Both the position numbers and the translations under genes were made by a program. The notes under the pieces are model-generated. The model was not told the origin of the DNA. It saw only the letters and a program-made list of their open reading frames with translations, and searched no databases. From Coprinellus micaceus (Eukaryota; Basidiomycota; Agaricomycetes; Agaricales; Psathyrellaceae), in the NCBI GenBank assembly GCA_951394405.1, contig OX596334.1:1240001-1304000 (forward strand): a stretch of DNA of 64,000 nucleotides. The letters are read 5' to 3'. Of this stretch, positions 43,635-54,707 are shown one piece after another; position 1 is the first letter of the stretch, and every line of letters starts with the position of its first letter.

Positions 43635-44874
43635 ATGGTCAGAAGGCTTCAGAAGGTAAGTATGAGGCTCTGGATGGGTTAGGGTCCGGATCGTGGGAGT
43701 AAAAATCGGCAACTACCGGCTATGTAAGCATTTTCGCCAACCGGTTTTAGCACTGAGATCGTTCTGAAACTCATCTCCTCTGCAGCTCTACGCTCGATTA
43801 TTCCTTCTAAACGGTCAAAAATGTTGTCCTGGTGGCCCTGGTCTCTGTCAACAAACGAGGTCGGCGCGGCCTGAAGATAATATAGCGCTCTGAGCTTATT
43901 GTTGGTACCAGGTTTTGCGGAGAGCACGGGAAGGGTCCCTGACACACCTCGAGCAACTGAAAGATCGTATCACTGAAGACTATACCCCTGAAATGCTCTC
44001 CGTCTTCCTGACGCACATTCAGCGCCCTGATGCTTTGGAAGACGGAGAGCTCTTCAACGCAACGTTTGGGACCCTGCTATCTCTTGTTCAGGTGTGCGAA
44101 GAATGTCCACCAGCTCTGAGAGCCCCAACAGCGCAGAGGTTTGCGGAATCAGTACCGGACATCGTGCACATTCTCTGCGAGATTCTGCAGCTCGGCGAGG
44201 ATGAACCCTGGAACGTCGACGCAGGGCTAGACACCGACGCCGACTGGGAATTGGCTCATGGGGTCGCGATGAGTCTCCTTCAGTCATTGTCCTATTTCGA
44301 CGAGACAGTGGGCAGGGCCCTCGGCGACGACTCTCTGACTCTCCGGCTTTGCCTCTTCTGGTGGGTCGCTACTTACAATGGAGGCCTCTTGCTCTACCTC
44401 AACGACTGTCGCATGCCTCAACCGAACGCCGACTGCTCGGATCGGTCCATCACCCTCTTTTCCTGGTGTGCGGACGGTAACCCAAGGGAGCTCGCTGAGG
44501 CCATCATGGAGGGCAAAATCTGTGCTCCTGAACTGTTCGCTCGAAGGACCAACGAACGAATGCAGTCCCTGGTCAAACTCAACAGTGTCCCGCATTTATC
44601 CCACTATCCCGACTTCACGCTCGAGCACACTAACCTTCGGATGCTGGTGGCGGCTACAGACGCCCTTATCAAGGCCAGTCCCGAGCTCAGGGCAGTGATG
44701 AACAGGGCACGAGTTCCTCAGGTATTCAAGGAAAAGCTTACGTGGCTTTGTGGGCGATATGGAAGGATGACGGCGACCGACGACGCGGGGTGGAAGATTT
44801 TGGCTGGATGGGTATCAGACGTCCTCGAAATGAAAAGAACTGCCGCAAGCTGGTCGATAGCATCGCAGTACTAA
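43635..44874 (+). CDS. Hypothetical protein, resembling the N-terminal part of a MYND-family protein
   Basis: The proposed exons are a 21-nt first exon 43635-43655 (MVRRLQK) and 43912-44874; the joined start reads MVRRLQKVLRRAREGSLTHL and gives 327 residues. The large exon is clean, helical, and rich in Leu and Cys. The opening (a basic helix, then E-x-L-K...YTPEMLSVFLTHIQ) resembles the N-terminal helical region of large Agaricomycete proteins that end in a MYND zinc finger; here no MYND Cys/His cluster follows. The frame stops at SIASQY, while an overlapping frame continues as KLVDSIAVLNRSFL and could join 44950 by a GTGAGC...CTAG intron. A frameshift or alternative ending near 44800 is therefore possible. 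The first exon and 256-nt intron are uncertain. Confidence 0.5.
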
Positions 44875-45154
44875 ATCGAAGCTTTTTGGTGAGCCCTTAC
44901 CTTGGTCCAGCGCCCGTCTTGGCTCCGGTCGCCTAATCCTTGCTTCTAGGATGAAGTGGGACGGGAACTGCCTCGAAGTAGGAGGAGACAACTGATCATT
45001 TGAGTTCCTGTGGGTCCATCCAGATCATTGGCCTGTTGCCGAAATTTCAGGGATGTTATAACGGCGCCTTCCGAGCCTGCTGGCGGACCTAATAGTCATC
45101 AGACCATCCCTTCCACAGAACCAGCACCATCCCCTTCGTCCGACGTACCCAAGG

Positions 45155-46370
45155 ATGGCCTCCCTAGTCTTCCCAGTTGAGATATGGCTCGACATCCTCC
45201 CACGGGCCTGCCAGGATGACGGCACTGCAGGCCTGTCGCTCTCAAGCGCCTCGCAGGGGTTACGCTTTATCTCAAGGCCTTATCGATACCAATCAGTCCA
45301 GATCAAGGGATGGAGACAACTCCTTCTCTTCAAGGAGCATTTCTCTCGAGTGCCCGAGGACGAACGACGTATCGTGAACTTATACGTCGATCTGGAGCAC
45401 GTATTAGAGGCCGGGTACCCAAGTGCACCGGTGTGGGCTCCCGAAGACTCCGATCCTGACGATGGGTCGTACGTGCCTTCGGATGATGAGGCAGAGCTCG
45501 ACGAAGTGGATGGATTGGAGGGTAGCTGCGGCGAGGATGGAGATACCGAGTCCCGCGCCAGAGACATGGAGGACGAACTCGAATTTGCTCCACTCTCGAT
45601 GGCCGAACAGTTGGAGATCGAGGAAGATTTAAATCCCCTATGTAGAGGACGATCCACGGGGTCGCTGTTTCCTGGCAGGGATATAGGGATCTTGGTGGAC
45701 CTTCAGAGGGAGGTCAATCTACAATCAAGACAGGCAGAAGGTTATGGTTACGCCACTCTACACCGCCTCCTGAAAATGTGTGCAAGCTCACTCGAAATTT
45801 TCACCCTTTGTTGGGCTCCAGCTACCCTCTTTATGGGAGAAGAACTGTTTCCAACCATGCCCAGGCTTCGGAGTCTCACTGTTTGGGTAACCAGGACTGA
45901 GTCGAAGAGCGGGCCCCTTCCTATAATGGATCCCCCTCGGCGCTTTGGGGACCGGAAGAACCGAATTTCTAGAGGACTTGCACGGTTTCCATCATTGAGG
46001 CGCCTTGAATTCAGCCGGCCATTTGACTGTGTCTGGTTTCAAGAAATGCCGATCGCGGACCTCGAACTGGAGTACGTTTCGACCTTCTGTTCCGACGACT
46101 TCAGGTGAGTCAGGTCCCATATGAGCCTCATAATCGCATTGACCCTTCCATCTTAGTCCAGAATACTATTATCGTTCCTTCCCCCAAACGACCATACATG
46201 TTCGCATTCATTGCGACTGTCAGACAGAAGAGTGCAGCAGAAACCCAGGCTTCGAGTCGTTCCAGGTGGATCCCATCGACTTCAAGCAAGAATGGGTGGA
46301 TCAGGTCTGTCGGTGCTGCGTAACCCCCGGACCACAGTCGGGCTACATTCCAGTCGTGTTGGCGAGTTGA
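45155..46370 (+). CDS. F-box protein 1
   Basis: Exons are 45155-46104 and 46157-46370, giving 387 residues. Residues 3-55 are an F-box-like motif (LVFPVEIWLDILPRACQDD, LSLSSASQGLRF, PYRYQSVQIKG). A very acidic stretch follows (about 100-165: DSDPDDGSYVPSDDEAELDE), then LRR-like segments (SLEIFTLCW, PRLRSLTVWV, FPSLRRLEFSRPFD). The second exon keeps CDCQTEECSRNPGFES and FKQEWVDQV, matching its paralogue at 53071-54707 (CDCPPGECNRYPGLS, FRREWVDQV). F-box proteins recruit targets to SCF ubiquitin ligases; the target is unknown. Compared with the paralogue it ends about 110 residues early, stopping shortly after IPVV, so its C-terminal domain appears lost. Confidence 0.8.
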
Positions 46371-46879
46371 TGGATTTATTTCTTGCATCGGGACAGCGGG
46401 TCTACTATGCTCGCTTTCATGTGTAATCCAAAATATATAACGCTTCGATTCCTGGCAAGTGGTTCGGGTTTCGCGTTCCAAGCCCGACTACAAGAAGCTA
46501 TGCGCTCTTCCGGTTTCTCGTTTCGATTTAGTCGCAGCCATTCCATCTTGCAATTTCTCATCCTTTCGAGGGCGGAAAAGTGTTTGAACCGAAATGCCAT
46601 CCATTCCCATAAATATCCAGTGTACAACTATGTCGTACTATCCAAAGAGTCCATATGCGTATTACACGATAAGAGGAAGGGTCACAAGCAAGCCGAAAAA
46701 ACGAGTAAGCAAAATGAAATAGTCGATAGTAAAATGTGCAATGTAACCTATGTTGTGCTGGCGATGTGAATGAAATTGTAAGACAGAGAATAGTGGTGAT
46801 ACTACGCTAAAGTTCAAGGATGGTTCGACAGTTATGGTCAGATTAGTGGATCGTGATTATGCTCAGAGAGTGATAGAAG
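46371..46879. other. Convergent 3' intergenic region
   Basis: Lies between the stop codons of F-box protein 1 (plus) and laccase 2 (minus). No sequence related to the last exon of F-box protein 2 is recognisable here. It is AT-richer than its surroundings. Confidence 0.4.
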
Positions 46880-49080
46880 TTAGGAGGAAGGCGTGGGGTC
46901 CTCAGGGCCAAAGCGGTCGAACTTGGGGCAGAGCTGGTCCCAGGAGGCTAAAGAGCGGCCATGAGATCCATGTAAGGGAATATACGAGAAAAGGAAAAAC
47001 GTACGAGGTTGGTCTGAGGATGCGATGGATGGGACATCCTCGGCGAATACAACGGAGAGACCACTGTGACACAAATGAACGTCGTTAATATCCGACGCGA
47101 AGCAAGAATGGAAAGGCGACTTACAGAACCATATGCCAATCAATGTGGCTTTATAGAGGTACGGCAGTGAGAAAGAGGAGAGTCGGATCGTTATTAAGCG
47201 TTGTCAGGGCAGAAAAAGGAGCTGGGCATACCAGTGAAGGATCCAGGGACCAGGGTTGTCAGTGGTGAAGCGAATGGTGACGTTGTCTCCAACACCGCCG
47301 GTGTTTACGACGTCTCGCTTGACAGGGTTGTTGTAGTTGTATGTACTGCTTCCTGCGCTCCGCACGACGCTGAATGCATGCTATAGGGCGAGTCAGCGAA
47401 TGGTGCTGGGAGGCAGAACGGAGGGTCACATACGCCGTGGAGATGGAAAGGATGAGGTTGCCCAGTGGAGCCTCCTGGAATGCTGAGCTCGATGACTTTG
47501 TTGCGGGGTAGAGTATACACGCTTCCTGCAGGCATCAAGTCCTGGGCAGTCCTGGCGCCGCTCATGATTTGCAAGAGCACGGGGACGCTGGGAGTGTCGA
47601 AGGTGGCATTGTTAATCTGGAACAGTCCGTTCACAAAGTTGATATCGAGGTTGATGTTGACGTCGGCAGCGCCCACACGAGCCTCTCCGGGTGCAGCAGT
47701 GTCAGTGAGAGGTTGGAGGTTGGCCTCATTCAACGGCTGGCTGTTGGGCGTGCGGTCGGTAGTGGGGTCGGCGACGGGGGCGCCTACGTATCGGAGGATG
47801 GCCGAGTTAATTCCTCCTGCGAAGCCTGTGTTGCCGAGATTGGGATTGGAGCGAATCCAGTAGTTGCCGACAGGTCGATTGGCATTGAGAACGAAAGAGT
47901 ACCGTTGTCCTGCGAAGATCTGAATGGAGTCGACTGTGAGGGGCTGGACGTTGATTCCGTCGACTTCGATAATCGTCTGAAGAGGGGGGGGGGGGAGGAG
48001 TCAATGGCCACAATCGACTTCCGGGAGGTAAGGTACCCACCATTACATGTCCGTCGATGGAGAAAACGAAGTTAGGATCGCAGGAAATAGAAACGAGCCG
48101 GAAGCGGTATCGCCTATTACGGTCGACGTTGATAACAGCGAGGTCTGCTGCTGGCCCTCCCAAAAAGCGACCCTTCCCGTTAATTAAGGTTGAATTAGGT
48201 GTAGGGACTCCGGCGAGAGAAGGTGCAGTGCCGTGGTACCAATCCCCAAGAGTGAGAACTGTGCTCTCTGAAAGAGACACGATGCTCATTAGTCGCAGGA
48301 TAGCAAAAGCGCTGACTCGAGTGCTCACCATCGTCGACATCGTACAGGTGGCGCTGAGGGTCGTTGGGGTCGTATATCACCATCGCGCCACGGAGGCCGT
48401 CACAGTATTGAGAGACTATATAACGGTCAGAAATCATTCTATCTACCTGCCCCATAGTAGGACTCACGATAGTGAGAATGGTACCAGAAAGTACCGGCTT
48501 GCCTTTCGGCACGGAAATCGTAAAGGAACGAATCGCCCGGGACGATTGGGCATTGGGTTACACCGACGGGGCCATCAGCCCAGCTGCTTCCCTTCTGGAA
48601 TAACCCGTGCCAGTGCTAGATGAACAGCGCTTAACTGGAGCTGACCTGATAAAATAGGGATGTACGACTTACGATTGCGGTACTTCGCAGCATTGAAGTA
48701 TCGGACAAGTGGTTGATGACATTCAATGCGAATCGGTCGCCCTGTATCCAGCACTTGTTAATGAGATTCGAGAGGTGTGCTGCTGAAGGCCGTGCCTTGT
48801 TTCCTCGAATCAAGGGCCCGGGGAAAGTGACGCTGGCATCGGATGCACCAGCCAGAACAGTACTGAAAATTAGAGGTCAGTTTATGCAGACGATACCGTG
48901 AGGAGGGAGGCATTACCTGCGGTCGAAGCCGTCGGGGGCGATATTCTTATTGGCGATGGCAAGAGAGGCGACAGGGCCGATTGCTGAGCCATATCCGCCA
49001 GGGGCGGGGCGTGGAGGCTTCCTGGGAAACGCCAAGGCGGTCGGGAGCAAGGATAAAGCGAACAGAGACAAAAAGTGCAT
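46880..49080 (-). CDS. Laccase 2 (multicopper oxidase)
   Basis: Exons (minus) are 49080-48917, 48862-48796, 48741-48673, 48615-48468, 48415-48329, 48267-48041, 47976-47434, 47380-47232, 47148-47125, 47063-47005 and 46947-46880, giving 534 residues. Signal peptide: [19 protein letters not shown]. Copper motifs are HWHG (H101, H103), WYHSH (H146, H148), HPFHLHG|H (H429, H432, H434 and H436, split by an intron) and HC|HIDWH (H484-H490), where an intron separates Cys485 from His486 and the 24-nt ninth exon carries HIDWHMV. Intron 2 (48795-48742) starts with GC (AAG|GCACGG); it is 54 nt without a stop, so retention would add 18 residues in frame. Function as for laccase 1: extracellular phenol oxidation. 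Several intron positions match laccase 1, indicating common descent. Confidence 0.92.
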
Positions 49081-51304
49081 TGCGAAGGTAAGAGAGAGCC
49101 CGTAAGAGTGAGTGAGCGTCAGAAGTGACTGTGTTTGTCTGGAAAGTGAGCGAAGTGGTTTGTTGGACTGAATCGCAGCGGGATCCCGGAGCTATATACC
49201 CCTCCTCGAAACCGAATACAGCAGTAATTGGGCCTCCTGTGCTAGCGCATGGTGAGCACAGCTACAAATTGTTTTAAAATCATAGGATAGAAACAAAATG
49301 ACTCTGGCGACAGAGGGTACGTACCTTTGCGGAGAAATAAGCCTGGGTTTGGCCATGATGGGCAAGGCACCGGGAGGCTGACTGACGTGGTCGCGATACG
49401 CATCGCACAAATGCGAGTAGGCGCTTGTATCGCAATACATTGCTTGCTACTCCTGGAACGCGCCTAGTGACTTCTTCTCCGGTATTCAAGTTTCAGTAAT
49501 TGCCGCAAAGAGAGGAATGCCGAAGAAGCGTAGATTAGGTGGTCGGAGAACACTTACCCTTCTAACCCGACGAAACATCGGATATGCATTGCATCACCCT
49601 CAATCAAGAATGTCAAGATCATGGTAACGACCCGATTGGTATCGCAGCTAAGCTGGTGACAAATATCCCTTCGGCAGTCCAGAGACTTACAGAAATCGAT
49701 GTAAAGCACATTATATAGCGACAACGGAAATAGAAGGCCTGCGGAACGAAAATGAGTTGTATATACAGAGCTTCGTATCCAAAAAGCAAACTCACGGGCG
49801 GGCAGAAGAACCTTTGGGAATGTTTACTACACCTTTGGAGTGACCGACGAATGCCGTTGGGAAGGTTCGGCCAGGATCGTTGAGGGCGTCAATATACACG
49901 ACCACCACGAAGGCGAACACATTGTGGCGCTCTCGCAGGCTCTGCTTCTTCCGGGAAGCCATATAAAAATGTGCCGCCATGCGCTTTCAGCTCGCTTTGG
50001 GCCCCTGTATACCGAGCGATGATCGCTATACCTATATGGACCGTCTAAACTTCCTCGATCAAGCTTGAGGCGGGCTGCATTCGAGCCTATTATGGTTGTC
50101 TTGCGTTCAGTGGTTAGTAATGCACCGAATAAAGAACTGTGCTTACTCGTTTCCGTTGCCATTAGGATGTGATACGCGGAGAGAGAGGATTTAAGACGCT
50201 CGACAGTCATTCTCGGACATAAAGCTGGCTCAGGATGACTCAAACCTCGACGATACGCAGCTAACAATGCGTACAGCCCTATGACCAACGACAACCTTGG
50301 AGCCGTCGCGACAAGCCTTCCAAGCCCTAGAAGGTCATAATATAGCCATATAGGGGTAACAGGGCCGGAGGTGGCAGCCACAGTACGGCACGATGCTGAG
50401 CTGTGTGTGGTGTAACTGTAGCGCAGCCGCTGAGCCCGGTGAGCGTGCAGGGACGCAGTTTGAGTTTGGCCATCGAGCCCGGAATATCGGAAAGAAGGTG
50501 GACGCTGATGAGGCACATGGACTTCGGTATCAAGGGATACAGGAGGGTGCATCCTGTGCTTTCCAGGCTCCCTGCAATACATTTGGTTTCGTACTGCCCA
50601 CTTGATCAAGGGAAAGGTTTGGATACAGGGAATGCAATCACGGCCGGTCGGAGAAAGAGACTCTGAGGTGTTATCCCAAACTCAGGGAGCGAGGGCAACT
50701 AAGAGTTCATGAATGACTGCAGTTGATTCGTGGTGAACTTCAATGGGCAGAGCGATATTCGGAGTTGCTGTCAGGCGAAGAGCAACTGCGTCTATACGAA
50801 AGGAGTACCACAGATCGACATGGTCAGCGAATCCGGCACGAGCGTCGACAATCGTTGCGTACCTGTCCATTACCCGGGTCCATCCCTAGGGCTGCGTACC
50901 GCAATACCTTTGTAGCTGAGCGTACTCCATGGCTAGCACACAAATAGGCATATGAGGAGGTGTGTCGCCCTGCTGCACCTCCAACACGCGCAGTCGGGAT
51001 GGAAGTTGGGCCGGGAGTGAGTCGAGGACATGAGTTTGGTTTTCCCTCGAGTCTAGAGATACCAGCCGGGAACTTTGCTAGATGGGATCCTACCTGGGCC
51101 ATTTCATGGCGTTCAGAATCCATATCGTGTCCCAGAAAGGTTTGAAATCGAGTGGTGGCCACCCGGAGACTCGGAGTTCAAGTAACAAGTTCAAGGCGGA
51201 CCCAGAAGCGCCCGAGCCATGTGACCTCCCTTATGTAAGCCAAGTTCAGCTCGTCGCTGTTGGGCACGACGCCGGCAGCCTTTGTCTTGTTCTCTACCTC
51301 CACG
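49081..51304. other. Gene-poor 2.2 kb stretch
   Basis: The promoter side of laccase 2, then sequence without recognisable genes, up to Nup53. A 260-codon minus-strand frame (49827-50609) has no domain, no signal or membrane pattern I trust, and competing frames. A small duplicated gene cannot be excluded. Confidence 0.4.
49192..49199 (-). promoter_or_regulatory. TATA box of laccase 2
   Basis: GTATATAG on the minus strand, about 112 nt upstream of the ATG at 49080. Confidence 0.45.
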
Positions 51305-52621
51305 ATGCAAAACTCACATTTCACTGTGGCTGGGATGTCCTCCTCGACGTCCTCACATCACGCTCCCAACCTCAATACCTGGGGAACGTCGAGCACCAGC
51401 AACTCATTTAGCGACTCTCTATCCCAGTCGCGAAGCCACTACCAATCAGGCTACCTCATGGTCAGTTTCTCTGGTTTTATTTGGAGCTACGGGCTAACTG
51501 AGATGTAGTCTGCAACCCAAAATACCGTATGGGATACTTGCTCAGACCTAAAGGCCTTCACTCACTGATTGCGCTCCAGAACTCGCCTCAAGGGAACCAG
51601 CGTGTGGACGAGGCGCCGGTAGTACAGACGAAGGCCAAACTCAACCAGGTCCTGACGAGAGGGACTGCGTCGGATTTTGGGATGGAGTCTATGTTTCAAA
51701 GCACGAGGTGAGTCCCTGCACCTGTCGATCCATGCCACAAGAATGAACGGTCCAATAGCCGGCAACGCCAGAATTTGGCCGACGAAGATGCACCGCCTAT
51801 GAGCTCCGTAAACGACATACCCAACGAGATGCTTCTTGAGAGCACCTCAACACGTTTCCAGCCTCGAGTACGTTCTTAATCGGTTGGACGAACCTTCCTA
51901 ACCTGTTTTGTCCTAGCAGTCCACACTGGACGCGTCTCGCTTTGGCAAACGCCACACCCAGGCACCAGCGGTCAACACCACCAACGAGCAACCCATCTAC
52001 ATCATCGTCTTTGGCTACCCAGCTGATAAATATACCGTCACCGTCGAGTACTTTAAGCGATCAGGCGCTTCGACTGAAGCGGACCCGAGCACCGAGATCC
52101 AGAACTGCTTCAGAATAGGCTACAGCGATCCAGCCACCGCGCTACGCGCCGTTCGAAAGAATGGAGAGATCCTCGAGAGTAGCTACATGATTGGCGTCAA
52201 ATGGGCGGTACGTATCTTGATTTCTCGCCACGCTGCCCCACCTACATCTCTTTTACAGGACCAAGCCCAGGCCGATGCACTACTCGGCCAACCAGGTTCA
52301 TCCCGGACGAACTCTACCTTTGGTGGCGACGCTATGAATATCGACGAACCCGTACCCCCTTCCGCTTCCAGCACCTTCGCCCCCGCACCGAGCTTCGCGA
52401 ACCCGATCTCCCTCCAGCCAGCCACTTCGGCGCTCAGAAGACCCGGGGCCCCATCATCTAAACCGGCCACGCCCCAGGTGCCTTCCAGCAGATCTTTTGC
52501 CACTCCCCCTGGGGGTAGCGCCCTCGCGAACGGTGGCGGTGGCGGAGCAGCTCAATCGTCACCTGGGACTCCCAGCAAGTCGATGCTGGGCCAGGTTTCT
52601 GATCTTATCTTTGGGTGGTAG
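51305..52621 (+). CDS. NUP53: Nucleoporin Nup53/Nup35-type (MPPN domain)
   Basis: Exons are 51305-51460, 51509-51526, 51580-51707, 51759-51867, 51917-52207 and 52259-52621, giving 354 residues. The N-terminus is Ser/Asn-rich. The second exon encodes only six residues (SATQNT). Residues about 157-234 are the RRM-like MPPN domain: QPIYIIVFGYPADKYTVTVEYF, TEIQNCFRIGYSDPATALRAV, then RKNGEIL and GVKWA. The C-terminal third is Ser/Pro/Gly-rich and ends LGQVSDLIFGW, matching the amphipathic membrane-binding helix that anchors Nup53 to the pore membrane. Nup53/35 is a linker nucleoporin of the nuclear pore inner ring. This is the most conserved housekeeping gene in the window and a good orthology anchor. 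It converges with F-box protein 2. Confidence 0.88.
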
Positions 52622-53070
52622 TATGTACCTTGGGTGGGGTGGTACTGACTGTCTTTGCGCGTCTCCGTCTTTTCGCTCTAGTGTATGTTATTACCGCTGT
52701 GTACCCCCTTTTTCTCGTGGGCCTCAGCGTCCAATTTTCCGCTGCAACCTCGTCTGTTCGGGATGAGATTCGTAGTATGGGTGATGATGTGGTTCAAACG
52801 ACCGGTTCACCTGGTAGCCGCGAGCTCACTCAAACCCCCCGCGCCACGGCGATCCACAACGCTCTATGCGTGTGTCACTCAACCGACCGCCACACTTCTC
52901 AAACCTGTTTCTTGCACGAGGCCTCCGAATTACACGTTCTGCGAGGCCCAACGGTACAGCACGATTCAAGTCATTGAGAACTTCTTCAAAGCCCTACTTT
53001 ATGTAGATCGTCCTCCAACTCTTGGGGTCCAGATGGTCCACTGCGCCCACACCTCCGTCGCCAGCGCACT
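52622..53070. other. Convergent 3' intergenic region
   Basis: Lies between the stop codons of Nup53 (plus) and F-box protein 2 (minus). Overlapping frames here are not supported. Confidence 0.4.
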
Positions 53071-54707
53071 CTACGAAACTCCGATTTCCCTTCGCTGTCT
53101 TGGGCGGGGCAGTGTCGAAATAGAGTAGGCCGTCGATTCAAAGCAGTCAAAGTGCTGCATCGTTGATATCCCAGCGCTACGGAGGAGTATAGCGCTCCCA
53201 GCGCAAGTGATGGGCCCCAAGGTTTGCCGCCAAGATATAGGGAACCATGCATCCTTCGAGGGGTCATAAAGCTCGAGGGAGAGCTTTGAATGTATTCCTC
53301 GAGGTTCAAGTTGATGTTTATGATTCCATAAACGGATGCACCCCATCTCGTCTGTGATGAGCACGGCGTCATGGTACGGATAGGAGCCCTACGAGCCGCA
53401 CCAAAATTAGCAGGATAACCTTACTACATAAATTCAAGAGGCGTTGACAGTACCTTCACCCAAGCAATGACCATCACAGGGATGTTCCCTGGCTCGAATC
53501 CCGGGGTTATGGAACACCTCAGGACCTGATCGACCCACTCCCGTCTGAAGTCGATGGAATCCACTCGGATGCAATCGGACAAACCTGGATAACGATTGCA
53601 CTCGCCTGGGGGGCAGTCGCACCAAATCCGAGTTTGCTCAACTGTATTGGGAATGATGCTATGAGCAACCGATAGAAGGGTGGTCAGTGCGAACGATGAC
53701 CTGGTACAATGCCTGACGCACCCGACCACGGTGCACGCTCCGGAAACATACACCACCCCAAGGGTCACGGACCGGAACCAAGCGCCATCGAATGGATGAT
53801 TCAGTTCAAGGCGTCGGAGGGACGGAAAGAGGGCAGCCCCGTTGCGGATTTCCCACCTCCATGAGCTGATGAATGCACTCCAGGGAAGGGGCTCGGGCCT
53901 CGACTGTCTACCAGTTCTCCAAACCGCCAAGCTACGAAGCATTGGTAGAACTGGAAACAACTCTTCTCCTTTGAAGCCGTTGGCAGGATTCCAGCAAAGG
54001 GTGAAGACTTCCAGCGACCCCGAGCATGCTTCCAGGATACGATGCAAAGCGGCGTAGGCAAAGCCTTCTGCCTGGATGGATTGGTGGTTCACGTCTTTTT
54101 GAAGGTCTTCGAACGTCATATTCTCGTCTGGTCCGGGCGGGAATAGTGATTTCGGAGGAGACAATCTACATGCGCGGAGGAACTGTGAGTCATCCTCTAG
54201 CTCCAGCTGCTCAGAAATTGAAGGTGAAGCGAGCTCGAGTTCATCCTCCGTGTCCCACCCATCAGGCTCGACATTCTCAATTCCACTTCCCTCTGCGCTT
54301 CCGCCATGCTCTTTACAAACACCCTCGGACCCATGCACATTATCCAAGTACGCGAGCTCCGAGTCCTCTTCTTCATCGTCTGATGGCACGTATGAGGCGT
54401 CATCGGGGTCAGAGTCTTCTGGCGCCCACATTGGCGCGCCAGGATATCCTGCCTCGAAAACGTTCTCTAAATCGACGAATAGGTTGACGATCCGTTGTTC
54501 ATCCTGGGGTAGTCGAGAGAAGCGTTCCTCGAAGAGGAGGAGTTGCCTCCATCCCTTGATCTGGACTGACTGGTACCGATAAGGCTTTGAGATGAAACGC
54601 AGTTCCTGCGATGCGCTTGAGAGCGACAGGCCTGCAGTGCCGTCGTCCTGGCAGGCGCGCGGGAGGATGTTGAGCCATAGTTCGAGCGGGAAGACAAGGG
54701 AGGACAT
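53071..54707 (-). CDS. F-box protein 2
   Basis: Exons (minus) are 54707-53454 and 53388-53071 (phase 0, GTACTG...GTAG), giving 523 residues. The F-box-like motif lies at residues 3-55 (LVFPLELWLNILPRACQDD), followed by an acidic linker (EEEDSELAYLDN, TEDELELASP) and LRR-like strands (LEVFTLCW, FPSLRRLELNHPFD). A cysteine-bearing CDCPPGECNRYPGLS and WVDQVLRC segment comes next. Exon 2 adds AVLITDEMGCIRLWNHKHQ and ELYDPSKDAWFPISWRQTLG, a module absent from F-box protein 1. It is over 80% identical to paralogue 1 across the F-box. The region around residues 325-350 (GVVYVSGACTVVGC...) differs strongly from paralogue 1 and might include an unrecognised intron. Role: substrate adaptor of an SCF ubiquitin ligase, target unknown. 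Confidence 0.8.

Noticed and set aside
46834..47088. 84-codon basic plus-strand frame near the 3' end of laccase 2
   Set aside because: Antisense to the last two laccase 2 exons (SVVFAED and LCPKFD).
49827..50609. 260-codon open frame on the minus strand between laccase 2 and Nup53
   Set aside because: No recognisable domain, no splice context, unusual composition (many Arg, Ser, His) and several overlapping frames; long frames occur by chance in GC-rich DNA.
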